Below are positions 35,034-38,747 of a stretch of DNA of 38,747 nucleotides, piece by piece. The stretch comes from an uncultured Geobacteraceae bacterium (lineage in GTDB: Bacteria; Desulfobacterota; Desulfuromonadia; Geobacterales; Pseudopelobacteraceae): contig CAIUSO010000004.1 in assembly GCA_903901875.1 (NCBI GenBank), positions 1-38,747 of the forward strand. The letters run 5' to 3'. The notes beneath the pieces were generated by a model. It did no database searches. It worked only from the letters and a program-made list of their open reading frames with translations, and was not told the DNA's origin. The first letter of the stretch is position 1; the number at the start of each line of letters is the position of its first letter. The position numbers and the translations under genes are program-made.

Positions 35034-35564
35034 TTAACGCTCTTTGCGAGGGCCTGGCGCAAAGCAGCGCCCCTGTTGTGCATCAAGTTCGTCTATCCAA
35101 CCAGCTTTTGAGTCAGGAAAAGCATCGGCATAGGGCACATAGGGTTTGATATCAAGGATGGGGGTGCCATCCAGAAGATCAACACCACGAAGATGGAGCG
35201 TCCTGTTATCAATAGACACCAGCTCTACTGCCGATAAGCCCAGTGAGTTAGGGCGGTGGGGGGACCGGGTTGCCAAAACACCCCTTTTCGGTCCACCTCG
35301 CGGTGGTTTAACACTGCTTTTCCATCCTTCACTCAGATGAAAGGCAAAGATAAGCCAAATTCTGTCAAATCCCTCAAGGTCTTGAATGACTTTCACGTCA
35401 AGCCATTCAGAAAGTTCCAGGCTGGCCTTGGCAAAAGCTCCTGTTTCCGTGCCTTCAACCACGGTACTTTGGTGGGGGGCATCAATGCGACGTGAATAGG
35501 GTGATCGCAATATGCCGATGGGGTGGTAGATGAATGGAGATGCTTGACTTGCTTCCGATGTCAT
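35034..35564 (-). CDS. trmO: tRNA (N6-threonylcarbamoyl-A37) N6-methyltransferase TrmO
   Basis: 176 residues from ATG 35564; an in-frame ATG at 35612 would add 16 residues. SAM-dependent beta-barrel (YaeB/TsaA) enzyme that methylates t6A37 in certain tRNAs. Visible: PIGILRSPYSRRIDAPHQS, LEGFDRIWLIFAFH, RGVLATRSPHRPNSLGLS and GVDLLDGTPILDIKPYVPYAD, all diagnostic. Lacks the longer C-terminal domain of the E. coli form, as many bacterial members do. Confidence 0.93.
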   Translation of the reverse strand: MTSEASQASPFIYHPIGILRSPYSRRIDAPHQSTVVEGTETGAFAKASLELSEWLDVKVIQDLEGFDRIWLIFAFHLSEGWKSSVKPPRGGPKRGVLATRSPHRPNSLGLSAVELVSIDNRTLHLRGVDLLDGTPILDIKPYVPYADAFPDSKAGWIDELDAQQGRCFAPGPRKER

Positions 35565-35717
35565 TTTATGCTCTTTTGTCAGTAAAATGGAGTATAAGTA
35601 TGTTTTTAACAAATTATGCTGTGGGTACCAATATCATATCTCTTTTCAGTCAGTAAATTATTTATTAAGTAATGCCTGATTCTGTGGTATGGACAAATTC
35701 TCTTTATGGAGCTGCCT

Positions 35718-36575
35718 GTGGAAACAATTAATATGGATTACCTTGCTACCTGGGTCGGTAAAGAACGAACAGACGTGGACAATATTTCCTTGAGACACGC
35801 CACATTGATGGCAGCTACTGTCAATTGTCCGAATTCTGATTTTCTCTGTGAAGGGGGAAAACTTCCTCCACTCTGGCACTGGACTTACTTCCTTGAAGGT
35901 CAACCGACAGCTCAACTTGGTAGTGATGGTCATCCTTCGCGGGGTGGGTTTCTCCCCCCAGTTCCTTTGTCAAACCGTATGTGGGCCGGGGGGCGTGTGA
36001 CATTCCTGGCACCGGTTTTTATCGGCGCAACGATTCAGAAAACATCACGGATTCTGAATATCGAACACAAACAGGGACGCTCGGGAGACCTCGTCTTTGT
36101 CACAATTCTCCATGAATTGCAATCAATGGAGGGGGAACTTCTCATAAGTGAGGAACAGGACCTCGTCTACAAAGGTCCATCTCCAGCTCATCAGGCAGCG
36201 ATTCCGGCATCGGACAGTCCAGCTTCACAATTTTCACGAACCTTTATTCCGACTTCCACCATGCTGTTTCGCTATTCCGCACTTACCTTCAACGGTCATC
36301 GTATTCATTACGATGCGGACTATTGTCGCGAAACCGAGGGGTATGCCAATCTGGTGGTTCATGGACCTCTCACCGCCACCATGCTGGCGGCTTATGCTGA
36401 AGAAATCAATGGCCGTCACTTACGTGGTTTCAATTATCGGGGTCTTGCCCCGGCTTTGCTGGGAAACTCCCTTACGCTCCACGGAAATGTTCAGCGTGAT
36501 ACGGGAATACTTTTTGCCACTCTTGGGAATAATGTGGATTGTATGCGGGCTGAAGCTGTTTTTAAATTTAAATAA
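35718..36575 (+). CDS. MaoC-like/FAS1-type dehydratase (itaconyl- or mesaconyl-CoA hydratase-like)
   Basis: Double-hotdog protein, 285 residues from GTG 35718, which follows GGAG at 35708; ATG 35706 is an alternative. The N-terminal half (WHWTYFLEGQPTAQLGSDGH, GGFLPPVPLSNRMWAGG) is the FAS1-like dehydratase domain; the C-terminal half keeps the hydratase-2-type motif GHRIHYDADYCRETEGYANL and VVHGP with its Asp/His pair. Related enzymes hydrate mesaconyl-C4-CoA, itaconyl-CoA or 3-hydroxyacyl substrates. A stop 12 nt before a YciA-like thioesterase suggests a small acyl-CoA operon. Confidence 0.85.
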   Translation: METINMDYLATWVGKERTDVDNISLRHATLMAATVNCPNSDFLCEGGKLPPLWHWTYFLEGQPTAQLGSDGHPSRGGFLPPVPLSNRMWAGGRVTFLAPVFIGATIQKTSRILNIEHKQGRSGDLVFVTILHELQSMEGELLISEEQDLVYKGPSPAHQAAIPASDSPASQFSRTFIPTSTMLFRYSALTFNGHRIHYDADYCRETEGYANLVVHGPLTATMLAAYAEEINGRHLRGFNYRGLAPALLGNSLTLHGNVQRDTGILFATLGNNVDCMRAEAVFKFK

Positions 36576-36587
36576 GGAGGAGGTCTC

Positions 36588-37001
36588 TTGACCAATCAAA
36601 CATACCAACCCGAGGGGGAACTACTCCTCCGTACCTCTCCCATGCCGGGTGACACTAACATGAACGGCGATATTTTTGGTGGCTGGATCATGTCCCAGAT
36701 GGATATAGCCGGCTATATGATGGCCATAGAAGTCACGGGCGGAAGAACGGTTACCGTTGCAGTAGATGCCATGAAATTTATCAAACCGGTTAAAGTTGGT
36801 GATGTTGTCTGTTGTTACGGAAAAGTAGTCAGAAAAGGCACTACCTCCGTAACAATCAAATTAGAGGTGTGGGTTAAGTCGATTTTACGGGGCCCGGTTG
36901 AACAGTGTGGTGATACATACTGCCAGGTAACGGAGGCATCATATACCTATGTGGCAGTAGACAGTGAAGGGCGTAAGCGCCCCTGGTCACAGCAGATTTA
37001 A
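36588..37001 (+). CDS. Acyl-CoA thioesterase, YciA-like hotdog protein
   Basis: 137 residues from TTG 36588, supported by AAGGAGG 7 nt upstream. Hotdog fold with catalytic-type motif TNMNGDIFGGWIMSQMDIAG and the following FIKPVKVGDVV strand, as in YciA and BACH-type acyl-CoA hydrolases. Cleaves acyl-CoA to free acid and CoA in the cytoplasm. Follows the hydratase-like gene. Confidence 0.92.
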   Translation: MTNQTYQPEGELLLRTSPMPGDTNMNGDIFGGWIMSQMDIAGYMMAIEVTGGRTVTVAVDAMKFIKPVKVGDVVCCYGKVVRKGTTSVTIKLEVWVKSILRGPVEQCGDTYCQVTEASYTYVAVDSEGRKRPWSQQI

Positions 37002-37006
37002 GTGGT

Positions 37007-38725
37007 ATGAAAAAATTGAAAATGCTTCAAAATATGGCAATACAAAAAGTTGAACCGCCTACATTTACCATGAGCGGTGCTGCGGATGAGTCTGAGCTGA
37101 GGCGGCTTATGCATGAGCTTCAGATCTATCAGACTGAGCTGGAGATGCAGATTGACGAACTTCAGCAGGAACTTTCTGATCGAAAAAAACACGATGGGGA
37201 GTCCCCCCACGAGCAGGGCAGTTTTGATGAAGCCGGTCAAATTATAGCGGCACATATTGTAGAGCAGGGTGGTTCTGTTCGAACGCAGATTGAAGAACAG
37301 TTGCGCCGCACCGAACGTATGTTTACCTCTGTTTTTCGAGCTTCTCCCGATGCCATGGCCATCAATCGGCTTAGTGACGGTCTTTACATAGATATTAACG
37401 AAAGCTTTGGTGCTATCACCGGTTATTTACCGGAGGAAGTGATCGGAAACTCCTCCCTCGAGTTACAGATATGGAATAATGCTCTTGATCGACAACAGTT
37501 TATTGAACAGCTGATCGAATCAAAAACTGTTACTAATTTTGAAAGTCGCTTCAGGATGAAGGATGGCACGGAAGTTACCGGACTTATGTCCGCATGCATT
37601 TTTACTTTTGCCAATGAGCAGTATATCCTCTCAGTTACCAGGGACATTTCCCGCCGTAAACAGGTTGAAATAGCCCATCAACAGAGTGAAGCCCGGTTCA
37701 GAACCATTTTTAATTCCGCTTCGGATGCCATCTATATTTCAGATAGTAATGGTGCATTTCTTGATGTTAATGATGCCGCAACACATCTGCTTGGATACAG
37801 TCGTGATGAATTTTTGACTATGAATGTCAGTGATATTGATTCGGCTGAATTCATCGACCGGTTTCCCGTTAAACAGAAAGAAATTCTTGAAAAGGGTGAA
37901 TTGGTTTTTGACTCTGTTCATTTAACCAGAAATGGGCAACGAATTCCGGTTGAAATGAGCTGTAGAAAAATACTCTATAACGATACTTCTGCCATAATGG
38001 GAATAGCCCGAGATATTACTGACCGTCTCAATACCGAATATCAACTCAATGATCTTAACACCAGATTACGTGATTTGAATGCCCATCTGCAGGTTGTACA
38101 GGAACAGGAGCGAATCTCAATTTCCCGTGATATCCACGATGAACTTGGACAGGACTTGAGTGTTCTGAAGCTTGATCTGGAACTTATGGAGCTGAAACTA
38201 CCTGACTGCGCTGGTGTACTACAGCCGTATATCGGTAAAATGAAAACCGGTATTGATCAGATGGTATCTAAAATACAGCGTATTGCTGCCGAGTTACGCC
38301 CGCCGTTGCTTGACACTGCGGGGGTGACGGCGGCAATCGAGTATCACATTGAAGAAATACGTAAGCGGAGCACTCTTGATATATCACTGATGATTGGTGT
38401 CTCTGTCGAGCCACTTGATGTAAAGACATCCACCGTTGTCATGCGAATTATCCAGGAAGGGCTCACCAATGTGATCCGCCATTCCCATGCTACCAGAGTG
38501 ATCATTGACGTTACCCGGCATGGTTCAACCCTGGTACTGAAAATAGCTGATAACGGCAGGGGGATTCTCCCGGAACAACTTGGTTCTTCCCATGCCTACG
38601 GTCTCATTGGCATGCGGGAGAGAGCAATAAGCTGTCAAGGAACATTTGACGTCACCGGTATTCCCGGAACGGGCACCACCTTACTGTTAACAATTCCATT
38701 AGTACCGGAGGAAAATACACAATGA
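37007..38725 (+). CDS. PAS-PAS sensor histidine kinase, NarL-type (HisKA_3)
   Basis: 572 residues, no membrane segment, so probably a cytoplasmic sensor. An N-terminal coiled coil (~25-65, LRRLMHELQIYQTELEMQID) is followed by two PAS domains (~105-220 and ~228-345, each ending in an ITDR/ISRRK-type exit). HisKA_3 has His377 in SISRDIHDELGQDLS, and the GHKL domain has EGLTNVIRHSHA and DNGRGI. It begins 5 nt after the thioesterase stop, and its own stop overlaps the regulator start, indicating a coupled two-component pair. Ligand unknown. Confidence 0.92.
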   Translation: MKKLKMLQNMAIQKVEPPTFTMSGAADESELRRLMHELQIYQTELEMQIDELQQELSDRKKHDGESPHEQGSFDEAGQIIAAHIVEQGGSVRTQIEEQLRRTERMFTSVFRASPDAMAINRLSDGLYIDINESFGAITGYLPEEVIGNSSLELQIWNNALDRQQFIEQLIESKTVTNFESRFRMKDGTEVTGLMSACIFTFANEQYILSVTRDISRRKQVEIAHQQSEARFRTIFNSASDAIYISDSNGAFLDVNDAATHLLGYSRDEFLTMNVSDIDSAEFIDRFPVKQKEILEKGELVFDSVHLTRNGQRIPVEMSCRKILYNDTSAIMGIARDITDRLNTEYQLNDLNTRLRDLNAHLQVVQEQERISISRDIHDELGQDLSVLKLDLELMELKLPDCAGVLQPYIGKMKTGIDQMVSKIQRIAAELRPPLLDTAGVTAAIEYHIEEIRKRSTLDISLMIGVSVEPLDVKTSTVVMRIIQEGLTNVIRHSHATRVIIDVTRHGSTLVLKIADNGRGILPEQLGSSHAYGLIGMRERAISCQGTFDVTGIPGTGTTLLLTIPLVPEENTQ

Positions 38726-38747
38726 TAAAGATTTTGCTGGTAGACGA
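38722..38747 (+). CDS. Response regulator, 5' end only (truncated by window)
   Basis: ATG overlaps the kinase stop (ATGA), with GGAGG 10 nt upstream. The eight codons visible read MIKILLVD, the first strand of a receiver domain. Given the HisKA_3 partner it is probably a NarL/LuxR-type regulator, but only the start is seen. Confidence 0.8.

Overview
The window looks chromosomal and most likely comes from a mid-GC member of the Desulfuromonadales/Geobacterales (Desulfobacterota). This is inferred from gene content and neighbourhood: secA next to argJ; prs-rplY-pth-ychF; NtrY/NtrX plus a C-terminal protease; a bacteriohemerythrin; a TatD-radical SAM fusion; and HDOD and PilZ signalling proteins. 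No ribosomal RNA is present, so the assignment is indirect.

Layout. (1) 1-543 is the trailer end of a type I-F-like CRISPR array with 28-nt repeats and 32-nt spacers; the leader and any cas genes lie beyond the left edge. (2) 659-1268 is the most unusual segment. Two tRNA-like RNAs (710-793 on +, 1125-1214 on -) point towards each other and flank a 71-residue unknown protein (908-1123). Each RNA sits behind the same 41-bp promoter-bearing sequence, so the module is an imperfect inverted repeat around one gene. The RNAs keep the elbow-forming bases of tRNA (GG in the D loop, TTCGATT in the T loop) but have 10-layer acceptor stems, a bulged D stem, no encoded CCA and diverged central arms. (3) 1290-10563 is one apparent seven-gene operon: a type I secretion ABC transporter, adaptor and TolC-like channel, then an Fn3/NHL lipoprotein, an outer-membrane barrel, a cyclophilin lipoprotein and an HDOD protein.

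(4) 10701-13386 (-) holds YaaR, a TPR protein and the TatD-radical SAM fusion. (5) 13540-18529 (+) encodes an NtrY-like kinase, an NtrX-like regulator whose AAA+ active site and sigma54-contact loop are destroyed, and a CtpA protease. (6) 18632-31157 (-) is mostly housekeeping: trpC, trpD, a response regulator, a serine hydrolase, argJ, hemerythrin, secA, ychF, pth, rplY and prs. (7) 31288-35564 (-) has a B12-type radical SAM protein with a non-standard start, a PilZ protein, tRNA-Gln, a FlK-like thioesterase, a zinc-ribbon peptide and TrmO. (8) 35718-38747 (+) has an itaconyl/mesaconyl-CoA hydratase-like protein, a YciA-like thioesterase, a PAS-PAS NarL-type histidine kinase and the start of its response regulator.

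REP-like palindromes ending in CCTACGG mark the ends of two gene blocks, and several strong hairpins act as terminators. The best candidate for an undescribed system is the tRNA-like RNA pair with its enclosed gene, next to the CRISPR array.
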